DNA of 64,000 nt. It comes from NVTR01 sp036480115. Its GTDB lineage: Bacteria; Pseudomonadota; Alphaproteobacteria; Rhodobacterales; Rhodobacteraceae. Below, in pieces: positions 36,501 to 51,500 of the stretch (position 1 is the first letter of the stretch; each line of letters opens with the position of its first letter). The notes below the pieces were generated by a model. That model had not been told where the DNA came from, did not search any database, and worked only from the letters and a program-made list of their open reading frames with translations. The stretch is taken from the NCBI GenBank assembly GCA_965224795.1, contig CBDDAE010000002.1:806001-870000 (forward strand). Direction: 5' to 3'. Both the position numbers and the translations under genes were made by a program.

Positions 36501-39500
36501 TTCCCCAAAATGTTTTCCCATTGCACTGATCCCTCCAGCCTTGAAGGCCTTAGTTGGCTTGCCTGTTATCTGACAACCGGCAAGCACATGTCATTCTATG
36601 GCTCATTTGGGACAGTGATGCTTCTGTTGCTTATCACCGCGCCCATTTCATTGTTGTTTGGATTTGGCGGGGCTACAGCTGCGCGTTCAACATTCGCGCC
36701 ATTACGTTGGCTGGGAAAAGGCTACACCGCAATCGCCCGCGGTATTCCTGACATCGCATTTTTCCTGTTTTTTGTTATCGCGCTGGATCAGTCCCTGGAA
36801 TGGATGCGTCACAAAGTGAAATGCCCTGACTGGGAAGAACCGATCCGCCAGGGCAATGATTTTGTTGTCTGCAATATCGCCAAACTGCCGCTGTCCAGTT
36901 CGGCCCAGTGGGTGCACGAAGCATACGGGTTTTCCCTTGCGGTTTTCACCTTCGCCATTGTTTTTGGGGCCTTTGCCGCAATTGTGCTTTACGGCGCGAT
37001 GCAGGCAGTACCCCGCGCCCAGGTCGAAACCGCCGAAAGCTACGGCATGACCCGGCGGCAAACATTCTGGCGCATTATTGTTCCACAAATGTGGATATTC
37101 GCCCTGCCCGGCTTGTCCAACCTGTGGATGATCCTGGTCAAGGCGACACCGCTTTTGTTCCTGCTAGGGGTTGAGGACATCGTCTACTGGGCGCGTGAGT
37201 TAGGTGGGTTGAAAACCAGCATTTACGACTACCCGCACCCGGATTGGCGGTTGTGGTACTTCGTTGGGCTGTTGGTTTTTTACTTAAGCCTGACTAAGGT
37301 TTCTGAAATCATCCTGGCCCGGCTGACAATACGATTGTCCCATGGCCAGGCCACTATGGCCGGTGCCAAACAACGCCAGGCGGCAAGATGAGCTGCATTG
37401 AAACCATTCAAGCCTATGGGCTACGCTCGCTTGGCATGGGCGAACGGTTGCTGCCAAAAAGTGATATCACCCTGTGCGAACAATTCACACTGATCGGTTC
37501 GGGGCTGATTTGGAATGTTTACTTCGGATTTCTGTCGCTGTTCATCGGGTTTTTCATTGCAACGGCTGTGGCATTGGCGAAAAATTCAGACAACCCGTTC
37601 CTGCGCAAACCAGCCCAGTTTTTCATTTTCTTCTTCCGCGGCTCACCGCTGTTTATTCAGTTCTTCCTGGCTTACGAGGCCTTCGTGTTGCTGCCCAAGG
37701 TTGGTATCGACATCAATCTGTGGTTCGTCGAAATCACCGCAGAAACCCGATGGCTGACCAAGGCCTGGCTGGGGGCGGTACTGGTGTTAATTCTCAATAC
37801 AGCCGCCTATACCGGCGAAATATTCTATGGCGCACTGCGCAGTATCCCCTTGGGCGACATTGAAGCGGCCGACGCCTATGGTCTGACCGGCTGGCCGAGG
37901 TTCAAACGGATCATCTGGCCCACCATGCTGCGCCTGGCCTGGCCTGCCTATACGAATGAGGCGATATTTCTGTTCCACGCCACTGCGCTTGTGTATTTTT
38001 CCGGCTTCCCCGCCTGGCAGCAAAAGGGTGACGCCCTGTACTATGCCAGCTATTTTGCCGATAAAACATTCAACCCGTTCATCCCCTACCCCATTCTGGC
38101 CGGGTATTTTATCCTGATCGTTCTGGGCATTATCACCCTGTTTGGCTTTATTAACCGTCGACTGAACCGGCATTTACCCGTTGAAAACCGCCCTAAACTG
38201 CGCATTCGGCCACAGATTATCCGCTAAATCACCAAACCGGACGAAATTCCTCGTATTTCATTTGTTAACCATCTAAAGTTTTTCCGAATAGAGAATTCGG
38301 AAAAGGTGAAAAGATGTCTTTACCCGCAAATGTATATGACGCTGAACCCATCCCAGAAGAAGCACGTGCTGAAATTGACCGGATGCTACAATCTGGTGAT
38401 TTGTTCCGTTACACATCGCCCGAAGCTTCCCCTGTTGCCCTATTAGAAGCCGAATTTGCGCAAATGATGGGGGCAAAATACGCCCTGGCGGTGGCGTCCT
38501 GCTCTGCCGCGCTTTTTCTGTCAATGAAGGCCTTAAACTTGCCGCGCGACGCCCGCGTTTTGATCCCAGCATTTACTTTTGCGGCGGTTCCTTCATCGGT
38601 TATTCATGCTGGTTGCATGCCCGTTCTGGTAGAAGTTGGTGATAACTATCGCATTGATATGATGGATTTTGAGGCGAAACTGGATGATAGTATTTCCGCA
38701 ATCTTAATCAGTCATATGCGTGGCCATACTTCAGATATGGTTGCGATTATGACATTGGCAGATGCACGTGGAATTCCGGTAATCGAAGACGCGGCACATT
38801 CTCTGGGAACAAAATGGAATGATAGCAATATCGGCACCATTGGGCAGGTCGGTTGTTTTTCTTTTCAATCCTACAAACTGGTTAATGGCGGCGAAGGTGG
38901 CATATTGATTACCGACGATGCTGATTTGGCGGCGCGCGCGGTTATCATGTCGGGGGCCTATGAACATAACTGGAAAAAACACCCGGTATTACAGGGTGCC
39001 TTTAGCCGTTGGCAAAACAAACTGCCGCTGTACAACACACGAATGTCCAACCTTTCAGCGGCTATTATTCGCCCGCAATTGGACTACGTTGAAGTTCGCG
39101 CAGCGAATGGCCTACGAAACCATGATTATGTGGCAAAGATATTAGAGGCTTCGCCCTGGATTTCGGTACCAGATGCCCTTGATCCAGAACAACGGGCACC
39201 GGATTCTTTGCAATTTAATCTAGTGGGAATGGATGACGCGGACACCGCCAATTTTGCCGACGTTGTAGCGCGCCGCGGCGTACATGTTCAAATATTCGGC
39301 CTGACCGAAGACAATGCAAGGGCATTTTGGAACTGGGAATTTTTGGACAGTATTCCCGAGCTCCCTAAAACCAAAGCCATGCTAAAGCGGGCCTGCGACA
39401 CCCGCTTACCTGCAAGGCTAAACCGGGCTCAACTTGATGTAATTGCTACAACAATTACAGATTCTGCTTTTGAAGTTATGGGTAAAGAGCTAGCGTTCGG

Positions 39501-42500
39501 AACTTAGACCACGCGCAAGTTTTCGGCCAACCAAGGTAACCTTGCCACCTGTGGTGCCACGATTCGATCCTGTATCAGCTGGCGCAAACTTGCAGCAATT
39601 AGACCGGGCATTTCACCCAAAATATCACGGCGGGAAAATGCGGAAATGCTGCGCGACAAAGGTGCAAACGGCAATGGAAAGACTTCGATAGCATCGCTAA
39701 ATCTCTTGGCATGGGTGACACCAAGAGGCGTAAGAATGGTCCACCCTGCACCATCCGCAACCATGGCCATAATCGCATGGTAACTGTCCAATTCAAAACG
39801 ATGCGACAGTGTCAGGTTTTGTCGTACCAAATGGTCCGATATCACCCGCCCCATATGATGGCGCGTGGTGTATTGGATCAGGGGCATTTTCAATAAATCT
39901 AAACTGGCATCAGCACTGGCAATAACCCCTTTGGGCGCAACTGCTACAAAGGGCTCCTCCATAAGTGGAAAAACTTCCATCCAATCGGCGGCCACGCCCA
40001 TATCAGTGGCGACAACCATATCCAGCGCCCGGGTTTCCAGCTGGTCAAACAAGCGGTGGCTGGCGCCGGTTTCCAACAGAAACTGAGTTGATTTCATTTC
40101 TGCGGCCAGTTGCGCCAACAACAACGGCGTAACACCACTGTCAAAGTCTTCAATCATGCCAAGGCGCAATTGGGGCAATACAGTATGATCAACACGCGCC
40201 AGTTCAGCCCTGGCCTGCGCTGCTTCGTTCAAAATTGTCTGTGCATGGGCGCGAAATGCTTCCCCCGCGGGGGTCATAGTGACCGGACGTTCGCGCCGGT
40301 TCAACAGCACCGCACCAAGTGCAGATTCCAGGTTGGAAAGTTGCTGACTGACCGAAGAAGGGCTGGCGTTCAGACGCCGGGCAGCCGCCGAAATTGACTG
40401 TTCCTGCGCGGTGGCTACGAAAACCTCGATCCCCCAAAGCGTAATTTTTTTTGGTGTTCCAGCCATCTAATTCTCGCATCCGGTAGCCGACATTTGCCAA
40501 GCGTCTAGTGGCAGCTAAAGTTTGGATAGTTTCGACTGCAACTCGGTCAGCTGCTTTTTGATTTCTTCCAGTTCCGCGTCTTTGCCTTCACCTGCCTCAG
40601 CCTCCCTTTGGGGAGCATCGGATGTGGCGGCCTTGCCCCAGCCGCCAGTTAGACCACCTGTCATGGCTTTCATAAACGCTGCCTGTTGGGCTTGCATGGC
40701 CTCAAATCCGGGCATGGACGTTAGGGGTGACGGCAGGTTTTCCATCACCTTTGATGGCCCTTCGCGCAACATTTCAAAAGAGGCTGCAAGAAATTCCGGT
40801 ACAACTGACTGTACTTCACTGGTGTAGCCGCGCACCAGATCTGTCAGAAGCTCAATCGGCAGTACACTTTCGCCACGACCCTCGTGTTCAGCAATGATTT
40901 GCAGCAGATACTGGCGACTTAGATCATCACCACTTTTCAGATCAATGATCTGAACATCGCGCCCGGCCCGAATAAATCCGGCGATATCATCCAGCGTCAC
41001 ATAGTCACTGGTTTCGGTATTGTAGAGCCGGCGGCTGGCGTACCGTTTGATCAAAAGTTTGGAATTCTCGTCTGCCACATCGGCCCCCATTTTCGGCGTT
41101 GCAGCAAAGACTAGTGCAGTGCAGCAAAAAAAGAAAGGGCGGACCCTAAGGCCCGCCCAGTTCAGTCACATCAACAGGGAGGAAGTGATGTGTCTTTAGT
41201 CTTGTTTACTTAGCTGTTGTGGCTTTTTTAGCAGCAGCTGTTACGTCGGCGGTTGCCTTTTTAACAGCGTCAGAAGCGTCTTCCGAAAGGTCCTTGCCTG
41301 CGGCCATAACCAGTTCAACCGTATCCATCTGGACCTTTTTCGCAACTTCGGCGAATGCTGCCAGGTTTTCGGAAACCAATTCAGCCTGGGCTGAAGCAAA
41401 ATCATTTACAGACTTGCCGTAATCTGTTGGATCTTCTTTGGCTTTGGTCACATCGCCAGTGCGGGCGATAGTGTCTTTTGTCCATTTGGTCGAAATCTCA
41501 GAGGATTTCTTGGCAGCATCCAGGGCTACTTTGGACATTTTTTCTGCAAATGCAGCCTGGTTTTTGAAAACGTCGTTCAGGGCTGACATGTCAACCGGAA
41601 ATGCACCCATCATGTCTTTCAGGGCAGAATTGAAATCTTGTGTGTTCGCCATTGTTCTAACTCCTCGCGTGTCGGGACCATCCCGTTTGCGTCTGAGTTG
41701 TATATGTTCTCTGCGGCGCGGCATTTCAAGGGCTTTTTGCTGCGTTGCAGCATTATTATTGATAACCTTTTAATTTCAAGATGTTACGTTGGTAATTACA
41801 TAGATTCCTGGCGCTGGAGAAAGCTCGGAATGGGTTTTCCCGCCTGGTTTTCGCGCCGGAACCTGCTTGCCCGAGCGCTGCAATAACCATTCCCCCCACA
41901 GCGGCCACCAAGAGCCCTTGGTAAATTGGGCAGTATCTTTCCAATTATCATGGGACAGTGCCAGATCAGAATTTGTGTAATGCCCGTATTTCTTTTTGCT
42001 TGGCGGGTTCACGATACCAGCGATATGGCCGCTTTCCGACAGGATGAATGTCTTATCCTTTGACGTCATCTGGTGCACCCCGTCATAACTGGCGGTCCAG
42101 CTGACGATATGATCGGTTTCACAGGCAATGGCACAAACCGGAATGTCGATGTCTTTGATCGACAGGCTTTCCCCGGCCATCGGGTATTGCCCTTTGGCGA
42201 ACAAATCATCCTGACAAAGCCAGCGCAGGTATTCCACCGTCATGCGCGCCGGCAGGTTGGTGCCATCACCGTTCCAAAACAACAGATCAAAAGCAGGCGG
42301 TGCCTCACCCATCATGTAGCTGCGAATGGCTGGTTTATAAATTAGGTCGTTTGAGCGCATGTAGCTAAAGCTTTGCGACAGGAACCGGGAATGCAGGAAG
42401 CCCTGCTCATTCACCTCTTGCTCAATCCCGTTAACGAAATCATCGCCCAGAAACACGCCAATTTCCCCCTGATCAGCAAAATCTGTGAGGGTTGTAAAAA

Positions 42501-45500
42501 ACGTGACATTGGCGATGGATGTATCGCCGCGCTTTTTTAACAGTGACAGAGTCAGCGCCAGCGTCGCCCCGGCGATGCAATAGCCAATGGCATTCACCTG
42601 CTTTTCACCGGTGATCGCCTTAACCTCTTTGATGGCAGTCAAATAACCTTCATCCACATAGGTATCCAGGCCGACATCGCGGTAAGTTGCATCCGGGTTC
42701 ACCCAGGACACCACGAACAATGTATAGCCCTGATCAACAATCCATTTGATCAGGCTATTTTTCTCTTTAAGATCAAGGATATAGAACTTGTTTATCCAAG
42801 GGGGTAACAAGATCAGCGGGGTCTTATGAACCGTTTTGGTGCTAGGCGCATACTGGATTAGTTCAAACATCCGATTACGAAACACCACCGATCCTTTGGA
42901 TGTGGCGATGTTTTTGCCAACCTGAAAGGCATCTTTGTCGGACAAAGTCACCATCAGCTCGCCGCTGTTTGCCTCAATATCGCGTACCATGTTTTCCAGC
43001 CCGTCAATTAGCGACTGACCCTCGGTTTCAACGGCGCGCGCCAACGCTTCCGGGTTGGTGCCCAGAAAATTGGTCGGGCTTAGCATCGCCGTGATCTGTT
43101 CAGAAAAGAATTCAAGGCGTTTTTTGTCGGCTGTGCCCATCCCTTCGATATCTTTCACTGCCGTAGCGATGGCTTGTGAGTTGAAAATATATTGTTGTTT
43201 CAAGTAGTTAAAATAGGGATTTTCATTCCACATCGGATCAGAAAACCGCGCGTCAAGCGATATTTCATCAACTGGTTCGCCATTTTCACCGCCGGCAATC
43301 TGTTGCTGGGCATCCACGTAATGCTTGAACGATGTTCCCCAATAGGAAACCTGTTGTTCAAGAATTTTCGTCGGATTTGCCATCATTTCGGCGACATAGG
43401 CGCTGGCTGCCTGCATGAACATTTCCGGCCCCGGCCCCTGCACACCTGGATCAGTTTCACGTTTGCGCCCCAGGGCGGCGACCAGCCGTTGCGACAGTGC
43501 TTCGATTTTAGCCATATTGGCGTTCAAAAGAACCATATCAGGGCCAGAATTCTTTTCCTCCGTTGTCATCTGAACAGTTCCACCCTATCTTTATGCAGTT
43601 GCAGCATAACGTTACCATCCCCATTGGGGAAGGGCCGCGTTTTGCAAGATTAAAAGAGAATGGAACATTTGATGCGATACATGGCGACCTATGATCTGAT
43701 GGAAACGGCCCGCGTCACCAACCAATGGATGGGCGCAACGGCGCAGGCGTTTGGTTCATACCCGGCCATGGGCATGGTGCCAAACCCGATGTTTCAGATG
43801 ATGGCAGCCTGGGGCGAAGTTACTGAACGCGCCTTTTCGCGGATGGTCACAAAACCCGACTGGAATATCGCGTCTGTGGTTGGCACTGATGGACGTGACC
43901 ATATGGTTGAAGTGGAAAACATCGTCAGCAAACCCTTTGGCGATTTGCTACATTTCAAAGTGCAGGGGCGTCCAGAAAGCAAGCGCAGGGTGTTGCTGGT
44001 AGCCCCGATGTCGGGGCATTATGCGACGTTATTGCGTTCAACTGTCATCAGCCTGCTGCCAGATTGTGAAGTTTACATCACCGATTGGCACAATGCCCGC
44101 GATATTCCGGCCAGTGCTGGCAAGTTTGATGTGGAAGATTACACGCTCTACCTTGTTGATTTTATGAAATATATGGGCCCAAACACTCATGTTATTGCCG
44201 TCTGTCAGCCTGCACCACTTACGTTGGCGGCCACCGCCCTGCTGGCCGAGCAAGACCCAAAGGCGCAGCCGCGTTCGCTAACCCTGATCGGCGGTCCGAT
44301 TGACCCCGATGCCGCCGCGACGGACGTGACAGATTTTGGTGCACGGGTGACTATGGGCGTGCTGGAAGAAACCATGATCCAGCGGGTTGGGTTCAAATAT
44401 CCCGGTGCCGGGCGCATGGTTTATCCGGGGTTGCTGCAATTGTCGTCGTTCATTTCGATGAACCGTGAAAAGCACAGCAAAGCTTTCAGCGACCAGATCA
44501 TGAATGTGGCCAACGGCAAGGCAACCGAACATGACCGACACAACAGGTTTTATGACGAATACCTGTCGGTTATGGACATGACGGCGGAATTTTACCTGTC
44601 CACAGTGGAACGTATTTTCAAAAACCGCGAAATCGCGCGTAACGATTTTGTCGTAGACGGGCACAAGGTTGATATTGGCAAAATCACCAGCGTCGCCGTG
44701 AAGATCGTTGAAGGCGAAGAGGATGACATCAGCGCGCCCGGGCAATGTCTGGCGGCGCTGGATCTGTTAACCGGGTTACCTGACAGCAAGAAAGCCAGCC
44801 ATCTGGAACCGGGTGCCGGGCATTACGGGATATTTGCCGGCAAAAGCTGGCGTAACAATATCCGGCCGCTGGTGTTGGATTTCATTGATGCCAATTCCGG
44901 GGCCAAAGTCAGAAAACTGCGCAAGGCCGGTTAGTCAAACAGCCAGAACTTGTTCTACGGCCGCCTCGACCATTGCCAAACATTCTGGCGTTGAAAACCG
45001 GTGATCCACGCCTTTGACAATCAAAAGCTGGATGTCGTCACCATCCGCATGCTCAACAATCCGCAACCCCACAGACAGGTCTACCGAACTGTCAGCATCC
45101 CCCAACAGGAACCGCGCCGGAAAAGGCAGGTTCAGCGGCTTGCGCAGCACCAGATGATCGCGCCCGTCTTCGATCAAACGTTTGGTGATGATATAGGGTT
45201 CGTCATAGTCGCTTGGTAGCGCCACCTGCCCGTTTTCGGCTAACTCCGCCTTTTGCGCATCGCTAAACCCGTCCCAAAACCCGTCTTCCGTAAAATCCGG
45301 GGCCGCTGCAATCCCGACAATTCCGGCAATTTTATCCTTGAGTCGCGTGGCCAATATCAGACTTATCCAACCTCCCATGCTGGAACCCACCAAGACCTGC
45401 GGGCCATTGGTCAGGGTGTTGATTACGTCCGCCGCATCCTGCGCCCAATCGCCAATACAGCCATCCGTAAACACCCCAGACGACGCCCCATGCCCGGAAT

Positions 45501-48500
45501 AATCAAACCGCAGGAACGCCCGCCCTTGAGATTTGGCCCAACCTTCCAAATGCACCGCCTTGGTGCCTTGCATGTCCGATTTTAGCCCCGACAGGAACAC
45601 GATCCCCGGGCCTTTGCCGGTGGTCTGTTCATAGGCCAGCGTGCGCCCGTTATCCGTCAACAATTCCGCCATGATAAAATTTCCACCGTAACCAATTTGA
45701 TTTCGCTTCTGTGCGGCTTTCCCCCGATGGTCAAGGCTGGCATAGTTCGGGCGGGCAAGGCCGGAACCGGGAAAACCACATCGAATGGACAACGTTGTCG
45801 AAAGCTGGAGCGCGGACATCCCCTGTGCGTCCACATCGTTCATCATCCCTGACGGGTGCCGTGATCTGATCTGTCTGGAACGCCCCAGCCAAGCCCCGCA
45901 ATGGTTCATCAGTCCTCTGCAATCGTCAATCCACACCGCCCAACAGCAGCCGGGCAGTTGTTTGACCGGTTTTCGAATGCATCCCGGCACAGCAATCCAA
46001 AGCGCCAATTTGTTAGCGCAGGTTAAGTATCTGGACCCTGACGAAGTGGCCAGCAGCGAAATGTTGAGCAATTTCACAGCCCGGTCAAAGAACCTGACCG
46101 ACGCCCTGACCTGTCTGGCCCGCAACAACAGCATCCCAAATGCTGCGCGTGAACTTGGTGTCGGCGTGCGCAGTCTGCAACGGCTGGTACAGGGCCAAAC
46201 CGGGCAGCCCCCGGCATTCTGGCGTCAACTGGCCCGCATTCGGGATGCCGGAAGGCAGGTTGGCGGGGATGCCCCACTGGCGGACATCGCGTTTGACACC
46301 GGGTTTTCGGATCAATCACACATGAACCGCGAATTTCGCCGGTGGTTTGGGGTTAGTCCGAAGGTATTTTCAGAATATCCACGTCTGATGGAACAGTTGG
46401 ATGCCGCCGGGTACGGCTAAAGGCTGATGGCCTGACCGATGAAACCTTCGACGTCTTTGGCGGCCAGATCAGCCATTTCACGGAATTTCAAGTGGCGACG
46501 GACCTTGCCTTTGCCCTCCAGAACACCAGCTGGGTCGAGCATCTCGGACCCCCTACCAAATTCCAGAGACACATGGTTTTCATAACAAAACACGCCACAA
46601 AATGCGGTTTTATAGTTGCCCGGTTCCTTTTCAAACATGGTGCCACCATACATGGTGCGCCCTTTTGCGCCCGGATACAGGCGCGTAACAATCCCAGTGA
46701 TCGCCGCCTCAATTTCCGCCGCCAATGCGGGGTTCATTGGCCAACCGGCGAACAAATTTCCACCAGAAACCCGTTCATGTCGCTGACGAATGATACCGTT
46801 TGCCCCCATGGCATCCGGGTGGGTTCCTGCATCGCGCCCGCCCCGTTTTCCACGGCTTTGGCAAATGCCGCCGCCACATCATCCGTCACAAACGCAATCT
46901 CGGACACCGGGGCCTTGGGGTCGGCACGCGCTGGGGATTTGCCAGCGTCTTGCAGCATGGCAATGCCAGCAAATGCCAGCGTTGTGGCACCGGTATCCAA
47001 TTCGCCATAATCGCCAACTTCGTGCAGGAACTTGCGGGTGCAGCCAAAGGCGCGTTCATAAAACCCAAGGGTTTCATCGACGTTTTCCACATAGTGAATG
47101 ACATAGCCCAGTTGCATCATTGTCTCCTGTTTTCCACAACTGCCTAACATATGCGCGCGCGGGGCGTCTTGAACAAATGCGTCACTTGACTTTGCCCCTG
47201 CGCAGGCGCAAACGGCCCCCACATACCCGCAACCGGGCGTTTTGTAGGCGCCAAACTGATGAGGAGCCAGACACATGGCCAAAATCTCCCTTACATTTCC
47301 CGACGGCAATTCGCGCGAATTTGATGCAGGCGTCACACCCGGCGAAGTTGCCAGTGCTATCGCCACATCGCTTGGCAAAAAGGCCATTTCCGCCACTGTG
47401 AATGGCGACCATTGGGACCTGCAATGGCCGATCAACGACGACGCATCCATCGCCATCCACACCATGGCCGATGATGATCAGGCCAATGAGCTGATCCGCC
47501 ACGATCTGGCGCATGTCATGGCGCGGGCCGTTCAGGAAATTTGGCCGGATGTTAAGGTTACCATTGGCCCGGTTATCGACAACGGCTGGTACTACGATTT
47601 TGATCGCAGCGACCCCTTCACCCCGGAAGATCTGTGTGTGATTGAGAAAAAGATGAAGGAAATCATCAACAAGCGTGACCCTGTGCGCACCGAGATTTGG
47701 GACCGCGCCCGCGCCGTTCAGCATTACAAAGACAACGGTGAGCCGTACAAAGTTGAACTGATCGACGCCATTGCCGGCGACGAACCTTTGCGCATGTACT
47801 GGCATGGTGAGTGGCAGGATCTGTGCCGCGGCCCGCATTTGCAGCATACCGGGCAGTTGCCCGCAGACGCTTTCAAACTGATGTCCATCGCCGGGGCCTA
47901 TTGGCGCGGTGACAGTGACCGCGCGATGCTGCAACGCATCTATGGCGTGGCGTTCAAAAACCGCGACGGGCTAAAGGCGCATCTGCACATGTTGGAACAA
48001 GCCGCGCTTCGCGACCACCGCAAACTGGGTCGTGAAATGGACCTTTTCCACATGCAGGAAGAGGCCCCCGGTCAAGTGTTCTGGCATCCCAATGGCTGGC
48101 GTATTTACACCACGTTGCAGGATTACATGCGCCGTAAACAGCAGGCCGCCGGCTATAATGAAGTGAACACACCGCAGGTGGTGGAACGCAAACTGTGGGA
48201 ACAATCCGGCCACTGGGAAAAGTATCAAGAACACATGTTCATTGTCGAAGTGGATGAAGAACACGCCCGCGAGAAAGCGATAAACGCGCTAAAGCCAATG
48301 AACTGCCCGTGCCATGTGCAGATATTCAACCAGGGTTTGAAAAGTTACCGAGATCTGCCGCTCAGAATGGCGGAATTCGGGTCTTGCAATCGATATGAAC
48401 CAAGTGGGGCTTTACACGGGATCATGCGGGTACGCGGCTTTACCCAGGACGACGGACATATTTTTTGTACCGAAGAACAGATCGAAGCCGAATGCTCTGA

Positions 48501-51500
48501 TTTCATCGACTATCTGGCCAGCGTATACCAAGACCTAGGATTTGATGACTTCGAAATTCGATTTGCAACGCGCCCGGAAAAACGGGTGGGCTCGGAAGAA
48601 AGTTGGGACCATGTGGAAACCGCACTGGAAAACGCTATCAAGGCCACTGGCCATCCCTACACGCTCGACCCTGGTGAAGGCGCATTTTATGGACCAAAGC
48701 TAGATTTTGTATTGACCGACGCCATCGGACGGAAATGGCAATGCGGAACCTTTCAGGTTGATCCCAACCTACCCGAGCGCCTTGACGCCACCTATATCGG
48801 CGAGGACGGCGGCAAACACCGGCCCTATATGCTACACCGAGCCTGTCTTGGCAGCTTTGAGCGGTTCATTGGCATGCTGATCGAAAACTATGCCGGACGG
48901 TTCCCGCTTTGGCTGGCACCGCGTCAGGTGGTTGTTGCGTCGATCATTTCGGACGCCGATGAATTTGTACAAGAGGTTGTGGCTGAACTGAAAGCCAAGG
49001 GCATCCGCGCCGAAGCGGATATTCGCAACGAAAAGATCAACTACAAAGTCCGCGAGCATTCACTGGGAAAAGTCCCGGTGATATTGGCCATTGGCGGGCG
49101 CGAAGTAGAGAATCGCACGGTAACCACGCGGCGGCTTGGACAAAAGCAAACGGCCACCCTGGACCTTGCCCAAATTGTTTCCGATTTGGCAAAAGAAAGC
49201 CTGCCACCTGACCTTAGGTAAGGTTTTCGGCGTTTTGCCCGAATTTTTACACATTTGAGACACCGAAAATCGCAGGAAAACCCTGTGATTGGCGCAGTCG
49301 CGACACTTTTTTCACCGATAAACTGAAGGGTAATCACTTGGGAATAGGTTGGTCAGCCTTAGGGCATCATCCGACGAAGAAAATATATTATGTCAGAATA
49401 TCGCGTCATAGCCTGGAAGTTGTCCGACTTTGTCGGTGCCGACACTATTCTGGCATCTGGCATGGCTAGAATTAATGCTAAGCGGCCTTTGGCTGTTACC
49501 TTGGCTGGTGACGCAAACAAATTCGAAGTGAGTGTAAAAACAGCTGATCTGAATGGCTCACAACATCTTGGTCACGAAGAACAACATCTGTTTTTGGGCT
49601 CCGAGCTTAAAATCGGGAATACTTGCCTTTCCGCCGGTTCGCGGATTGTGCCGGAATTAACGCTGAATACAGCGAGCGTCGCGGGTGTCGCGCTTATTGT
49701 TGGTCGGATCGTGAATGGATCAAATGTCGATACGCCGGAAACAAGGTTAGTGTTTTCCTCAACCCGTTTGGAACCGGAACAGGTTCTGAATGTGGTTCAG
49801 GCTGAAAACGTCGTGCCCAGTGGGCCGGGGCAAAATTGCTTTGCCCGTGGCACCATGATCGATACGCCTCACGGTGCATTACCCATTGAGCACCTTGAAG
49901 ACGGTGACGAAGTATTCACCCATGATGGAAATCTACAATTGATTTCCTGGATCGGCCAGCGTCGGCTATCCGGGCTAGAACTGGTAATGAACCCAAGTTT
50001 ACAGCCGGTGCGGATAATGGCAGGTGCCCTGACCGGCGGCAGGCCTGGCCAAGACCTGATTGTGTCCCAAAACCACCGCCTTTTGGTCGATGACTGGCGC
50101 GCACCCTACCTTTTTGGTGAAGAAGAAATTCTGGTGCCAGCCAAGTCGCTGTTGAATGATACCAATGTTTTTATTGATTGCCCTCTGGGTGGCATCGACT
50201 ATTTTCATCTGCTGCTAAATGATCATAATATGATTTGCGCAAATGGGTTGTGGGCAGAAACAATGCTGCCGGATGAAGCAACGCTAAACATGCTGAATGC
50301 CAACCAAAGACAGGCGGTAAATGCCTGCCTGCAAAGCCATTCAAGTCAATCCCCCAATAGTTACCGCCCAATTCTGCCTGCCTTACCCTACCAAACGGTG
50401 GCTTCTACTGCCGCCTAGGCAGTGTCAGGCTGCATGGCGGCCAATGCCAACACGCCACCAAGGGCGCACATGGCAATTGGGAACATGGTGAATGCCCCAA
50501 ATCCAAAACCAAAATACATGCCGCCGGCCGACAGTAACATCAAAATGCCACCAATCATCGCGCGCGAACGGGCCATAGCACCACCTGCGATTGCCAATAA
50601 CGGAGCAAGCAAACCAATGAAGCGGGTTCGCCCAACGTTATCAACTTGTTCAACAATGTCAGGAACTTCGCCAAACCAGTCAATAAACTCGGTATAGCCA
50701 TAGCCGAAAAACCCGACGACCATGCCGATAATTCCACCGATAACACCAAGCATTAGGGCTGCATTTCTCATGTCGTTCCTTTTTCAGTTTTCTGTTTTGC
50801 CATGTGGGTACTTTTGATGTGCTTGCAAGGCCTTGTCTAGGAACGCAAATACCGTGCCAGAAAAATACTGGCAATAGCGCCCGGCAACAGTAGCGAAAAT
50901 CCAACGGCCAGATTTGCGGACTCTGACACAAACCCGATTAATGGCGGCGCAACCAGAAACCCCAATAATGCACCGAATGTCATGATCGCAACGTTACGTT
51001 CTACGTTTGCTTTGTCTATCGCGGCACAGGCACTGACGCCCAGTGGAAATATTGTAGACACTCCAAATCCGGCCAGGGCAAAACCCAGATAGGCGAGTGA
51101 ACGGTCGCTGGAAAATATCAAAATAAGCAGCCCCAAAAGTGCAGAACCTATGCAAAACCGTGCCAGATTGACCGGTCCGATTTTCGCGTTCAAACCATCC
51201 CCCAAAAACCGACCCAAAGTGACAAACCCGGCAAATATTGCAACCGCGTATCCCTCTTGCCCTTGGGAAATTTTAACAATTTCTACCATATAAACTGTAG
51301 CCCAATCATTCATCGTGCCTTCAATTAACGTCGCGCCAAAGACGGCAACTGCAATAAGTATCAGGGCTTTCGGGATCGGATTGATATCAGTTGAACCATG
51401 GTTTTTAGGACCATCGTCCATATCCTTGGGGATATGTGGCGCGCTCCAGCTAAGATAGACGAGAACCGGCATCATGACCCCAGCGACCAGCAGCAGTGAG